Notes: generated by a model from the letters alone, not told the origin. A stretch of 64,000 nt of DNA from Paraspadella gotoi (GCA_051294375.1 CM119263.1:7045645-7109644); one strand, 5' to 3'. Counted from the stretch's first letter, positions 25,012-41,464 are shown. Numbers and translations: made by a program.

Positions 25012-25110
25012 GAGAGAGAGAGAGGGAGAGAGAGAGAAGAGTTTAGGCAGTTGAACGCGAAAAAAAAAAAAGGGATATTAAGTTTCGGTGGAGGAAGACT
25101 GGGTCGTATC
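24697..25110 (+). repeat. Direct copy of the centre of foldback B
   Basis: Matches about 11,835-12,245, including a shared block around ATGCCAACGACGATCGCCG and one around GACAACGAATGACTTCG. The CT run here (about 24,769-24,836) is perfect, whereas at 11,930-12,015 it is interrupted. Similarity stops near 25,110, where this copy continues into single-copy sequence. Confidence 0.85.
24769..24836. repeat. (CT)n microsatellite
   Basis: About 66 bp of CT inside the duplicate of the foldback B centre. Confidence 0.9.
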
Positions 25111-25369
25111 GCTAGGGGGCCGGGGGCGAAAAAGCCCTGACTACTAAGATTTTTTTTATTTTATAAAACTATTAAAATTTAAAAATAAATTCGAAGAAAA
25201 GTATAATCTAAAAAATCAAGCGGAATGACAAAAGATATAAAAAACTACGTCGATCAAGTAAAAAGAAAAAAAAAAATTATAATGCGAAGAACAGACGTAT
25301 AATCATGAAGGAAAGAAGATTAATGGATGTAAGGAGAGATTAAAAAAGAAATAAAGAAAGATGAAAAAA

Positions 25370-25465
<96 letters not shown>

Positions 25466-27400
25466 AAAGTAGGATTCATTCATTGGCGTCGACGAATCAG
25501 ATGTTTCCGATACCGCTGCCGCTGCTGCCGCTGCCGCCACTGCCGCCGCTTCCGCTGCCTCCCCCGTTCACCACAACCAGCGACGCAATTGGCCGCATAT
25601 AACGCTATCTGTCACGCCGATGGTGTAACCAACGGATTCGCCGTCTGTCACGCTTTCTGTCACTCTATCCATCTGTCCATCTGTTACCACATGAATCACT
25701 CATTGTGGGTAAAGGAAATGAAAGAAATGGAAAGGAATTTTATTATATCGATTTCTTCTACAATCAAACTATTACAAATTTACAAAAAGCAACAAAATAG
25801 GAAAGCAAAAAAAAAAAAACATAATTTAAGACGAAACCGAAACAAATTGACGATAAGTATGTCAACTTTCAGCCTCGCGAGGGAAGGAAAATTGCTTTTC
25901 AAATGAGAGAACCAATTTTTTTTAATGTTTTTTTTTTTCTTGTAAAAAAAAAAGTTTTCTCCTCAATTTTTTTTTTCATATGTGGATCCAAAAACTTTCT
26001 TTACTGATTTCCCAGGAGAATTAAATGGGGAGGGATTTTCGAAAAAAATGGCACCAACTCTGCTTTCATCGTCGTTGTCGTTGTGGTCGTCGTTGTCGAC
26101 TGCACTTGGAAGGGATCAACCAAACGGAGCAGTAATAAAAGTGAACAAAGATAAAAATACGAGACGGCGCTATCAGTTGATAGCGAATCGGACACACTCG
26201 TCGCACGACCACGCATCCAGCACGCATCATCACCGAACAATCGCCGCGGCTCGCACACATATCGACACACTGCGCGTCGACTCATTCGCCACTGTCTCTT
26301 AACCACTTGAGCGCCAACTCTTCGTACGGCAATACATCCACACGCTCAATCCATAAACCTCGGCCACGTTCTTTGAAATTAATTTCTTTTTTTCTATCTC
26401 GCACATGAAGTGAATGTCCTACATAAGATTCTTCATCGCTTTCGAGATTTTCCTTCTTCTCCCTTCTTCTCTTCTCCTCTCGTGCTTCCTCCTCTCCGGT
26501 TGTCTAAATATGTGCCCAATCTGTTGCCGCCAGAACCTTCGTCCTTGGCAATTACTGGATCACTTCGTCAGCTTCGTCAACATAAAACCTGAAGCTCCAG
26601 CGTTTTCATCTGTCTCTGATCTGTTCTTTGTATAAATGGTGCCCTTCAATCTTGTATGTTTCTCTTCACAACTGTGGGTGATCTTCGTCCTTCGACTTCA
26701 TCTTCGTCTTGATTCGTCTTTTGGATCTTGCTAGGACGCCCATAGGTCGTGTAGAGCTTTTCCCGTGCACCTCCTCGTCTCTCACGTCCCGTTTTACCTT
26801 TCGCAAGACTAATTAAGATTTTAACTGAAAGTTTAACCAATGAACAAAAAAGAGAAATACATAGATTTTTCTTTCACTATTTGAATATGAAATCGAATTT
26901 TTCACTACTAAAGCCAAATCAAAAACTGTCTAACATTTAAATGCTCGTGAGTTTCAACGAAGTGTAGTTTTTTGTAGAAAGTGAACATTCAAACTCTGAA
27001 GAATTGTTATTGATCAATTATACCGTCAATTTTCATGTTACAATTTTTTTTTATCTTACATTTTGGGCAGTAAGGGATTTTTGCTTTTTTCCTCAAATTA
27101 ATCTTTTGTTTCATAAACTCGTTACGTCGACTCGTCTTATGGCACCTCAAAGACGGTATTGAAGAGTTTAGTAACTAGGCAACTCAAATAAACAAAATAT
27201 CGTCGACGCCGTAAGCAGTGCCCGTACGACTATGCAGTGTATTACAGCTATTCTGTAAACGTACAACTATTCTTTACATCGAGAATGAGAAAAACATTTT
27301 TCAGTTGAAGAGTGAAACATAAATCACGTGTTCTGAGAAAGTGAACGTTTGTCACGTGACCGGAAGAATGGATTAAGTGGAAAATATAAATAAATAAACG
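25111..27400. other. AT-rich sequence, no gene supported
   Basis: Contains the GAAA tetranucleotide array, a short (GCTGCC)-type triplet run (25,513-25,557), a CpG-richer block at 26,060-26,300 and CACGTG E-boxes near 27,325 and 27,355. A 73-codon hydrophobic, cysteine-bearing open frame at 26,414-26,635 has no recognisable motif. A palindrome CGCTATCA-GT-TGATAGCG lies at 26,168-26,185. Confidence 0.5.
25371..25468. repeat. (GAAA)n tetranucleotide microsatellite
   Basis: About 24 nearly perfect GAAA units. It generates a Lys/Glu/Arg-rich open frame that is not a gene. Confidence 0.95.
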
Positions 27401-31208
<3,808 letters not shown>

Positions 31209-31361
31209 TGCGATGATTGTTATTTACTGATATGATGATAGTCATTTACTGATATAAATATTATCATTCATTGATATAATGATAATCATTCATTGATGCG
31301 TTGATAAGAATTTATTGACATGATGATAATCATTTATTTATGCGATGATAACCACGATCAT
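31209..31361. repeat. 22-bp minisatellite, six units plus a partial
   Basis: Units of exactly 22 bp start at 31,209, 31,231, 31,253, 31,275, 31,297 and 31,319, with a partial at 31,341. The consensus is like TATGATGATAATCATTTATTGA; each unit carries GAT and ATC half-sites that make it partly palindromic. The array abuts the AATGATCGTGG end of dispersed repeat copy 2. Confidence 0.8.
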
Positions 31362-31990
31362 TAATGGTAATTAATTAATTAATAAATACAAACTATATAA
31401 ACTAAAATAATATTTGTTTTTAGGTTTTTTTATCACTGATCATAACAAAAGCAACAACGACGATGATGGCAATGACGACAATAACGCTGATAAAGATTGA
31501 CTTAATTAATTGATTAAATAATTAATTAATTAATTGACCGATTAATTAATTATTTATTAATTTATTGATTAATTGATTAAATAACTGGTTAATTATTTGA
31601 TTAATTAATACATCTTGCATTTACATTTAATATAAAAAGAAAAAGAAGCATAATCAATTAGTAAAACAGTTTTTTTTATTTTTTCTATTTAAACTTATTT
31701 CCAATTCCATCAAAACTTTATATCCAACTCAATCACACACTTCCTTACCCACACACAAAATTTTATTCCAATCCATCCATCAAATCACAAGTAATTAGAG
31801 TTTTTTGTTAAGGTGGGATGGATGGACAGACAGACAGACAGATAGATGGACAGACAGACGGACAGACAGATGGACAGACGGATGGACGGACATCATTTTT
31901 TTTTCATAATTTATCATAATTCGATATTCTGATATATTATAAATGAATGCCCGACAAGATTTGGGGGCGGACCGACAAAGTGAATAAAAA
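31345..31990 (-). repeat. Dispersed repeat family D, copy 2 (longest continuous)
   Basis: Reading the minus strand from 31,990: a CCGCCCCCAAATCTTGTCGG start, GGGCATTCA, a CTGT-type tetranucleotide array, a CCACCTTAACAA block, TGTGTGATTG, then the TATATTAAATGTAAAT core and ATTAATTA palindromes. The order matches 45,070-45,420 plus 46,100-46,390. The element is about 0.6 kb and has no open frame. Confidence 0.65.
31816..31891. repeat. (GACA)n/(GATG)n array inside repeat D copy 2
   Basis: Mixed GGAC/AGAC/GATG tetranucleotides, the inverted counterpart of the CTGT array at 45,171-45,284. An internal tetranucleotide array therefore belongs to the element. Confidence 0.85.
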
Positions 31991-32944
31991 ACAAAATTGT
32001 AATAAAAAAGTGTGATGCCGATGTAAACGATAACAACAACAATGACAACGACGACGTCACAAAGAAGCTGAGCTGAAACAAAATCTAGCCAAGACGGGCT
32101 GGCGAGATAAAAATTCTTCTACCCAAGTAGAAAGAACATGAGGGCGAACCCAGAAGCGGAGTAAAATATTTATCTTCACCTTGAAAATTAGTGCCAAAAC
32201 TTAAAAGATTTTTGAAGATAGAAATTGCTTAAAAACCATCTTTGCAGTATCAAATTTATAAGGGAATGGTTTTATTTACCCCATTGTTCGGCACTCTTTG
32301 TGATATAGTTCAAAGTATAAAAAAATTATCATTCATATTTGAAGTATCAGGGTCAAAGTCTAAAAACACTTTTGTTTAGGATGTAAGTTGAAATTATAAA
32401 AAGTCTCTCTCTTACATTTTATTATTCACTAATAAAAAATTCACAAAAAATATCAGTTGGATCGGTTTTTTCGTTTGACCTGCAACTCTTCCAATAAGTT
32501 TCTTTTATTTTATATTATAATTGAAACCGATATAAAATGGCATAGAATCCATCAAATGTTTAAAGTGAAAACATCTTCGGAATTTTTTTTAAAGTTGACT
32601 TGAATGAACCTTGGTCTTAACGATTTAAACTTCTTCCCCTTACACTTGATATTGATCTCGATGAGTCAAAAACAAGAAAAACGAGAAATCTGAAGTCCTT
32701 CGAACTTGAATCTTTTTAAAAGACAAACCCATTTCCGAAAGAAAAAACCGACGTCAACAACTTTAGCTTACTGGGATATTTCAATTAATTCTTTTCCACA
32801 TTCGTTCGCTTTTAGAAACTACAATTAAAGGGATTTTTTATTCATAAAGAATATATTTTGTTTATCGTTCTAACGGATAGTGAAGTTTAACTAATTCTGT
32901 TTATTTATTTTTGGGGATAAATCAAAAATAGTAAAGACGAAAAA
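31991..32944. promoter_or_regulatory. Upstream region of cytidine deaminase
   Basis: AT-rich sequence before the start codon. I see no confident TATA box, initiator or upstream exon. A 5'-untranslated exon cannot be excluded. Confidence 0.25.
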
Positions 32945-33789
<845 letters not shown>

Positions 33790-35320
33790 TCGCGGAGTAG
33801 AGAGAGGAAAGGGGGCAAGGGGGCAAAGGGTTTTTCGGCTTGCGAGTGGGGGGAGGTAACTGAGAACGGGTTCCAATCTCTTTTTTTTTATTCCAGCCTT
33901 CTTGTTGCTTTTTTCATTATGAAAATTAAAAATTTATTTAATTTTTGTTATTTATAATTTTATTATTGTAGCCAAGAATATAGTTCGGAGTTCAGACGTT
34001 TAGCGTCAATTTCAGTCTAGTTATTTTATAATGAAAACTAAATTCTTTATCGTCTGTCTCACTCACTCCGGATATATACCTTTTTACAATAGAGTTAACA
34101 TTTATTTCGAATTTTTTTCAATAACTACTATTGTCGCAGGAAATGGAACACTTAATTGATCCGAAAGACCAAATGGTTTTCCTATCTTGGCCTTTTTATC
34201 TTTAGAGAAACTGACGGAAGAGAGAGAAAAGAGGTAACGATGTCAGTTTTCTACTTAACATCAATTCTCAAGTTGTAAAACTTGTATTTATTATACTTAC
34301 TGTATTTTAAATTTAGTTTATTGTTTACTTAAAACCTCCGTCCGTCCGTCAGCCCCCGACTCATCAAAAAATCCTGAGTGGCAGGGTTCGAGGATTCCGT
34401 CTCATGTGCCATTGAATTTCTTTGGTCAATTGATAAATTATGTTTGAAACTTTTCGTAGATTAAGAAATTCGCTGGAGGCGCCATCTTTGAATTTAGGAA
34501 AGTAGTTCTAAGCTTTGACTTTAAAAAAGAAAGGCCCAAATCTGAGACGAGGTGGAATTTCCTAATGTCTTTTTCTTCGAATGTTTTGCAAATAATAAAT
34601 GCGTCTGTTTCTTTCGGTTTTTCGGAAAACAGCGCCCCCTTTTCCTTGGAAGACGCCGCGAGCGCCGTAAACCTGCGACGAAAACGAGGGAAACCGACGC
34701 CGGCAACAGAAACGGCCGGCGTCATTGAGCGCCGGCGCCATCTGTTGTCGAAGTCTGAACCAAAACGACGCCGAAAATGGTCATAACAACTTGACGGTAT
34801 TCAACGATGGAACTTTTGGGCTGAGGGAGGCGACGGAGGCATGTGGCAACGTCGTCTTTGTTGTTGACAGAAAAGACACTTCTGTTTACAATTTACGGAA
34901 AAAATTGTAATTTCAAAAAAGAGAGAGGGAAGCTCGAAAAGATAGAAAGTGATATTGATGAAGAAAATACGAAGCATTTTGTCTGAGAAAAAGAGCTAAT
35001 TGATTTTTATTTTCGAAAATTGCGAACCTCGAACATGGAACCTCTGTGCCAAACCAAACCGCCGAACGCATTTGAGCAAAGGCGAATGCTATGGCTGGGC
35101 CAGCAGCCAAGGCTGTCCTCGCAGCGGCTGCTGTTACAATTGCTGCGAAGGAGGAAAGAAGGAAGAGAAAAATCGTCGCAAAGTTCGAATCCATAAAAAC
35201 TGCGAATGTTTTTGGGCCCAATGGAATATCCGCGAAACGTCCGACGAAAACTAGGAATGAGAAAAAAAGGGAAGATGAAAAAAGTTCCGAAAAATAAATG
35301 AAACAGAAAATTATTTCGTG
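33790..35320. other. Downstream of cytidine deaminase: CpG-richer block, no gene supported
   Basis: 33,790-34,430 is AT-rich 3' flank. 34,650-34,870 is CpG-rich and could be a promoter or untranslated exon. At 35,091-35,294 there is an Ala-rich then Lys/Arg-rich 68-codon frame (MAGPAAKAVLAAAAV start) overlapped by a Cys-rich frame (CCYNCCEGG). The two cannot both be coding and neither is recognised. Confidence 0.35.
34479..34743. promoter_or_regulatory. Two GCGCCATCT sites (34,479-34,487 and 34,735-34,743)
   Basis: The reverse complement AGATGGCGC fits the core AGRKGGCRS of the CTCF insulator motif and also overlaps the AAGATGGCG core of YY1/Pho sites. A third site is at 39,776-39,784. Function is inferred from motif only. 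Confidence 0.3.
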
Positions 35321-35333
35321 GAGAGAGAAAGGA

Positions 35334-35364
<31 letters not shown>

Positions 35365-36287
35365 AGAGGAGAGAGAGAGAGAGGAGAGAGAAGAGAGGAG
35401 AGAGAGAAATAACTTAATGAAACAAAAGAAAAAAAAAAGAAAGCCAATATTTCGGAAAGAATCAAAACAGACAAAAAGGAAGAAAATATTTTTAGAGGAA
35501 AATCAAAGAAAAGGAACAACATTGCGAGCGGATTTGCCCATCAGACTTCAAAAACGAGTTATAAGACTAATAAGTATCTTTTCAATAATCGTTTGAAAAC
35601 AAAAAATATCAGTACCAAATCGTCCAATATTATTTCATGTCAAGAGTAAAGGCTGTTTGTGCGTTGTCATTAAAATTGAAATGAAATTAAGCATCGTAAA
35701 GAAAAAAAAAACTAAGTAGCTCAAAACTAGCATTAGAAACGTTGATTCGTCAGAAACTAACTGGCAGACTGATCAACTGTTGTAGATTTTTAATTCCGTG
35801 CAAAAATTAAGAGAAAGTCTTACCTGTTGTTTGCGACGAGAGAATTAAGGAAAAAAAGGGAAAAAAAGGGGAAAAAAGAAAAAAATGCTTGATTATAAAA
35901 AAAATAGAGATATCTTTGAAAGGCAGAAAATTATGAAAAAAAGTGAAAAGATAAGAAAATTTTCGTAAGAAAGAAATCAGCAGATAAGTCTATGATAAAG
36001 TGAAAAAGTAAATGAATTTACAAAGAAATAAAGAAAAACTTTTGGAAGAAGGAAAAAAGTAAGTAGATGATGAAGAAGTTAGAGACTAAAGCAAAAAAAT
36101 GAAGCAAAACAAAATTGGATTGAGAGATGAAGATGACGACAACAAAAACGACGACGACTACGATAATGATGATGATGATGATGATGATGAATTAATGATG
36201 ATGATGATGTTGATGATGTCGAAAAATGATTTGATGATGTGATGAAGAAAACGAAATGAGAAAAAGGAACTCGACATAAAACCATCA

Positions 36288-36331
<44 letters not shown>

Positions 36332-37212
36332 GGCAGAAACCTTTCGTTCTCCGCTCGTTTATTTCCCGATTTTTTCTTCATTTTACCTCGTTAGCCTTTT
36401 TTTTTTCGTCCCGTTAATTGTTCCTCTTTTTCTCTGAGTATCTCTTCTTTCTTTTCTCTTCTTTCTTTTCTCTTCTTTCTTTTTTCTTCCTTCTTTTCAG
36501 TTCTTTCTTTTTTCTCTTCCTCTAGAGCCAAAAAAAAAGGTTTTTCCTTGGAAGGATAAACGTTTGGCGAGTAGGCGGGCAAAGATTAAGGCTTGGTGCA
36601 AAATCAGTTTTCCATTTTAACCTCTTTATTTGTTGCACGATTATTTTTTCGTTCTTTTCACAAAATGTATCATATCATAACTAAAAAAAACAAACTATTT
36701 CCGTAAATTAACAAAAATCGGTAGGTTCATGGTTCAGTGTAATCGCATGCACAGAGTAGTTTTAATTAAAACAAAAACATCAGCGCTGTATCCCACATCG
36801 ATTTTAATCGGTAGATTAATAAAAACGAAGATAGAAAAATATTGACAGAAAATGTTTCCGTAAAAATCGATGAGCGACAGCGAAGGAAGTCTCGAGGCCA
36901 AAGCAGAATCGCGTCGCTTATGCCTTCTCATGCGTCGCAGCATCTTTTAAAATAATTCTAGTAAATCAATTCAAAAATTAAATAGTTAATTGTTTTACTA
37001 ACTGTCAAAAAAACCGAGAAAATAAACCCTTTAATTAATTTTTCTAACATGTTTTTATTAATTAATATTTTTAATCAAATATTAATTGTCATTGCATCCT
37101 TGAACTTATTTTTTTAATTTCTTCCCGCGATCGATTTTTGTTCTTCCGATGGAATATCGAGTCTTCTTGTTTTATGCCATCGAGGTTATGGACTGAGGGA
37201 AGGTCGAAACAT
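35321..37212. other. Repeat-rich AT sequence, no gene seen
   Basis: Contains interrupted GA (35,330-35,410), a GAT triplet run (36,167-36,210), GA at 36,292-36,328 and a TTTCTTCTC-type run (36,440-36,500). A 26-codon frame from the ATG at 36,870 (MSDSEGSLEAKAES) is too short to support. Confidence 0.5.
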
Positions 37213-37321
<109 letters not shown>

Positions 37322-38039
37322 TTTGATTTGTACAACAACTCTCATGAAAGGTGAGAGGGTTGGAGGCCAACAGAGGCCAACAAAGACCAAAGGGGCCACA
37401 GAGGCCGCTGCGTGACGAGAGGTGGTGGACGGGGTTGGCTCGAGGGATTGGAGAATCTGTGGGGATGACAATGTTCAGGGTGTTTTCTCATTCCATCGGA
37501 GCAAAATGGGTTCAGGGATTGAATAAGAATTAAGGGAAAAGAGTAGGGAAAGGTTTTTCTTCAAAGGTGAGGTCAACATCGGTTGTCCTCGCCTCACCTC
37601 ACCCATTTGCGACGATCCTGGCTCTCGTCACTTCCGGGGGGGGGGAAGGGAAGTGAGTTGACACGGTGAGAAAGAGGAAAAGATGAGGAAAGTAAAGAAA
37701 GGAAAAGCCAACCAGAGAAGGAAAGGATTAAAAAATGGTGGACTGTAGAATAAAAAAAGGGAAACGATAGAGAAAGAAAGTGAAAAGTGATAAATGAAAG
37801 AAAAGGGAATTGACAAAAATAAATAAAAGAAAAGAAACAGAAGAGAAAATGAGATGAAAGAGAAGAACAAAAAGAAAAGAATTAAAATGGAATAGAAAAG
37901 TAATGTAGATCGAATAAAGAAAAATAAAGGAAAAGAAAAAAAGAATGGAAAAATAGATCGAAAAGGAAAAAAAAAAGAGAGAAGAAAAGAAAAGAAAACG
38001 AAAAGAAAGGTAGGTCGAATAAAGAAAAGAAATGAGGCT

Positions 38040-38320
38040 CTAATTCGGAGCAAATGAGATTCTCTCCCTTCGGCTCTTCGCTGCGGGCGACGAAAATTCC
38101 ATGGTTGACCCGGTTATATGGGAGAAGGGGCTATGGGACGCAATGGCCAATGGCTCTGCTGTCATAGGCGTGCGGCATGGTTCCGTGTGCGCAGCTTGTG
38201 CGCTGGCCATTGTGCCTGATACATTGGCCTTGGTGCCAAATGTGTGAGCCTTGTTGACATAGCCATAGTACGAAGGTGCAAGACTGCCAGAGGCAATGGC
38301 CAATTGGCCATTGGAGGTCT
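38040..38320 (-). CDS. Possible terminal exon, unidentified
   Basis: On the minus strand a pyrimidine tract ending in CTCTCCAG (38,321-38,330) is followed by an open frame to a TAG at 38,040-38,042. It reads TSNGQLAIASGSLAPSYYG, then a Ser/Thr/Ala-rich stretch and a basic end with KSRRERISF. Base composition is richer in G plus C than its surroundings. There is no family resemblance. It could be the 3' exon of a gene whose other exons lie to the right, or chance. Confidence 0.22.
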
Positions 38321-38625
38321 GGAGAGAAAGGGAAGTTAATGGCGCAAGAAAAATAGGAACGCCATTTGACGGAACCGGGACGTAGAGCTGTGGATTAATG
38401 GTTATACTTATAGTTATAACTTATAGTGATTGACCTTTGCGATTGGATAAAAGTCGGGAAAAGAAAAAATAGAGAAAAATTCTCGATCTTTGATGCGCGA
38501 AATTAGAAATTGGAAAATAAATAAAAAGATAAGTAAAAAGTAAAGGGTCAGAGGTTGAAGTTACAGTGTCAGTCGAAACGAGTTGGCTGGAGATCTTCGT
38601 GCCAGTTTAAACCATGAACCGCTAG

Positions 38626-38803
38626 CCAGTCTTTCCGGTTCAAGACGCCACTTTACCAGACTTTCCGGTTCCAGACGCCAGTTTGCTAGTCTTTGCGGTT
38701 CAAGACGCCGTTTGCCAGTCTTTCCGGTTCCAGACGCCAGTTTGCCAGTCTTTCCGGTTCGAGACTTCGGTTGCCAGTGTTTTCGGTACTAGACGCCGTT
38801 TTG
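38626..38803. repeat. 30-bp minisatellite, six units
   Basis: Units of 29-30 bp with consensus beginning CCAGTCTTTCCGGTTC and ending AGACGCCAGTTTG start at 38,626, 38,656, 38,686, 38,715, 38,745 and 38,774. The open frame through it repeats a Gly-Ser-Arg-Arg peptide only because the unit length is near a multiple of three. Confidence 0.88.
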
Positions 38804-38989
38804 CGGGTCTCTACTCTGGATGAGAGTCTTATCCTCTTTGCCACAAAACTGATGGAATTCTAAAGAAAGAAAAAAGATCGTTGAACGGAATTCAAAGGTT
38901 AACTCAAGCTGAATGGTTTTTCAAGGTTAATTTCACTCGCTCTCTTTGTTTCTCTCTTTCTCTCTGCTCATCTCTCTCTCTCTCTCTGC

Positions 38990-38992
<3 letters not shown>

Positions 38993-39079
<87 letters not shown>
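38993..39079. repeat. (CT)n microsatellite
   Basis: About 87 bp of CT, preceded by shorter interrupted CT. Confidence 0.92.
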
Positions 39080-39080
<1 letters not shown>

Positions 39081-39372
39081 ACCCCCTCCTACCCTTCAAA
39101 GAAGAAAGAAAATAAAGAAAAGTCTTTCTTTTTTCGATTCGGAAATCTGTTCTCGATTCTTTTTTTTTTTCTCCGTCGTTAAAAGCGCAGAATACGAAAT
39201 TAAGTATCTGTTACCATTTTCTGGCGAAAGAGGGACTCGACTGTGGGCGGAGTCGTGGGGTGGCGGTGGCGGTTTTGGGAGATAGTGGTGGTCGCGTGAA
39301 GGGTGGTGCCTGAAATAAGAAATGAGAAATCTTTTGCTTTGCTTTGACGCGATCCGCTTCGATAAAAAGCTA

Positions 39373-39424
39373 CGTGCAAGCTTATATCAAAGCTTGCGTG
39401 CACGCTTATTTCATAGCGTGCGTG
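39373..39424. repeat. Two tandem hairpin units of 24-bp period
   Basis: GCAAGCT (39,376-39,382) pairs with AGCTTGC (39,391-39,397) around an 8-nt loop. GCACGCT (39,400-39,406) pairs with AGCGTGC (39,415-39,421) around an 8-nt loop. Both stems extend by three pairs (C-G, G-T, T-G). One A-T pair in the first unit is a C-G pair in the second. Confidence 0.75.
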
Positions 39425-39871
39425 CACGTATTGGGACACGCGTCTTGGCAAGACATCCGATAAGACCGGGGGTTGCGTTGGTGGACTGGTGGTCATAATA
39501 AGCAAATTTAGGGATTTTCGAAGTGATTGACAGTGAGTCACATGGGCGAAAAAGCGCCGAAGTGGTCCTAGTGCCGTATTGGTTTTTTTCTGGGGCCGTT
39601 TCGAGGCTGCTGCGCTAAGTGGTATTCGGCGTTTTACGCGGCTGCTAATGACACGCGAGGCTGTTGTGGTTTATTGAGCCGGGGTTGTTTATGGGGCTGT
39701 TGTTGTTGTTTACGGCCCGGTGGAGCGTCTTGCGCCGAGGTGGGCATTCGGCTGCCAAGTCTTCGACTGTTTGAAGCGCCATCTTTAGCGCGAAAGAGTA
39801 AAAAGCCTCTTTCTCTCTTTCTATCTCTCTCGCAGCCGTAAAAGGAAGTCGGGAGAAAAAAAGGGTGAGTT

Positions 39872-39981
<110 letters not shown>

Positions 39982-40321
39982 GGCAGAGGGGAGGGAGATA
40001 AAATGAGAAGACTGAGTCAGAGTGGAGAGGCGAGAGAAAAGAGAAGAGGAGGGGGAAAGGAAGTAAGAAGAAAGGGGAGGAAAAAGAAAATGAGCCCTGA
40101 TAGTAGATAGTAGATACAAATAGGGAGAGAAAATTACCGAGAGAGAAGAATGGAATAAAAGATTTACTAAGGAAAAAGAAAAAGGATAAACAGAATTGCT
40201 GAAATAGAGAGAAGAGAAATAGAATTTAACCGAAAACATTAAAATGAGAGTAAGAACGAGAGAAAATAGAAAATAATGTTAGTTTCTCAAAAGTTTTCTT
40301 GTCTTTTTCAAGATATGAGAA

Positions 40322-40483
40322 ATGAAATTCGCTTATAAATCAAACGAATGGCGAATGCTTAGATTAGCGCGCGACTTCCTTCCTTATCCATTGACCCGTA
40401 ACGGCACCCCGGCGTCGAAACGCTCGAAGCACCAGTCCCAAGGAGTTCGCGACGCCGGCTTCAAGAAGTTCGCGGCGCCGAAC
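40322..40483 (+). CDS. Possible first coding exon, unidentified
   Basis: ATG at 40,322 opens 54 codons ending exactly at a GTAAGG donor (40,484). The peptide is basic (NEWRMLRLARDFLPYPL ... GFKKFAAPN) and its codons are rich in C and G at third positions relative to the AT-rich flanks. It shows no known motif. Multiple GCGCC/GACGCCGG words continue past the donor, so composition alone does not mark an exon. Confidence 0.2.
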
Positions 40484-40555
40484 GTAAGGTTGGGTGACGA
40501 CGCCGGAATCGGACGCCGATGTCGGGTCGAAGCTAGGCGCCTGAGCTGTGTGTGA

Positions 40556-40591
40556 GAGAGTGAGAGAGAGAGAGTTAGAGAGAAAGAGGAG

Positions 40592-40643
<52 letters not shown>

Positions 40644-40655
40644 GAGAGAGAGAGA

Positions 40656-40687
<32 letters not shown>

Positions 40688-40705
40688 AGAGAGAAGAGAG
40701 AGAGA
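40556..40705. repeat. Interrupted (GA)n
   Basis: About 150 bp of GA broken by GTGAGA and GAAGAG variants. Confidence 0.85.
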
Positions 40706-41367
40706 ATGGCCACGCGCTAGCCGGGGGCGCAGGGAACGCCGGTAGCGTCTCTGTCGGCGCCGGGCGTCATTTGTATTCAGCGGAGACAAAAGGCGTTTCT
40801 TCCACAATCGCCCAGAGAATTTCTACTGAAGAAGCTTCGACTCTCTGAAGTCCGAGTCCCGGAGGGTTCGACCCCAAGGACCGCCCCTCGGAGCCCAACA
40901 TCTAGGCCAATCACCATCAATGGCCAAATGCACATCCGGGGCCCAAAAACAACAATAATGATTTATGAACCTCTCTGTCCTTTTCTTGTATCAAATAAAC
41001 TAAATAATTTTTTTTTAATTGATTTTTTAATTGATTTTCATCTTCCCGCAATTTCTACCACTCCGATTTACTTTATTGGCACCCAATCGCTGCTAGGTTA
41101 ATTCCCTATATCCAGCTCCCCAATCCCCATGTCCTTAACTCACCCCTTAGCATCCTCGTACGAGCTTCACCCCTCTTCCTGATCCTCTTCCATCACCGTG
41201 CTATGCCCTGATTCAACATTATCCCCAAACCCGCCCCCTTCCCCCCCTAGACCACGTGGTCGTGCTTCAATCTTCATGCACCAAAGTCTTTTCCCGTTTC
41301 CCCTCCCTTCGCATTAGAGAGACGATTCGCCCTTTGATATCCGGACAACCCGCCCGAAGAATCTTCT

Positions 41368-41464
<97 letters not shown>

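Noticed and set aside
25361-25906. A 181-codon Lys/Arg/Glu-rich frame
   Set aside because: The first third is the GAAA array and the next part a GC triplet run. There is no domain and no splice or start support.
26414-26635. A 73-codon hydrophobic frame with clustered cysteines (CPICCRQ)
   Set aside because: It looks like a small secreted or membrane peptide but lies in CT-rich sequence, which gives hydrophobic residues by composition. No homology recognised.
31209-31361. A CRISPR array
   Set aside because: The 22-bp units are contiguous with no spacers, and the genome is eukaryotic.
35000-35294. Ala-rich and Cys-rich small proteins
   Set aside because: Two overlapping frames of one strand are both open because of GCN/TGC-rich sequence. 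Neither has a recognised family, start context or transcript evidence.
38583-38792. Repetitive Gly-Ser-Arg-Arg peptide frame
   Set aside because: It is the translation of a 29-30-bp minisatellite; unit length changes shift the frame and there is no start or splice support.
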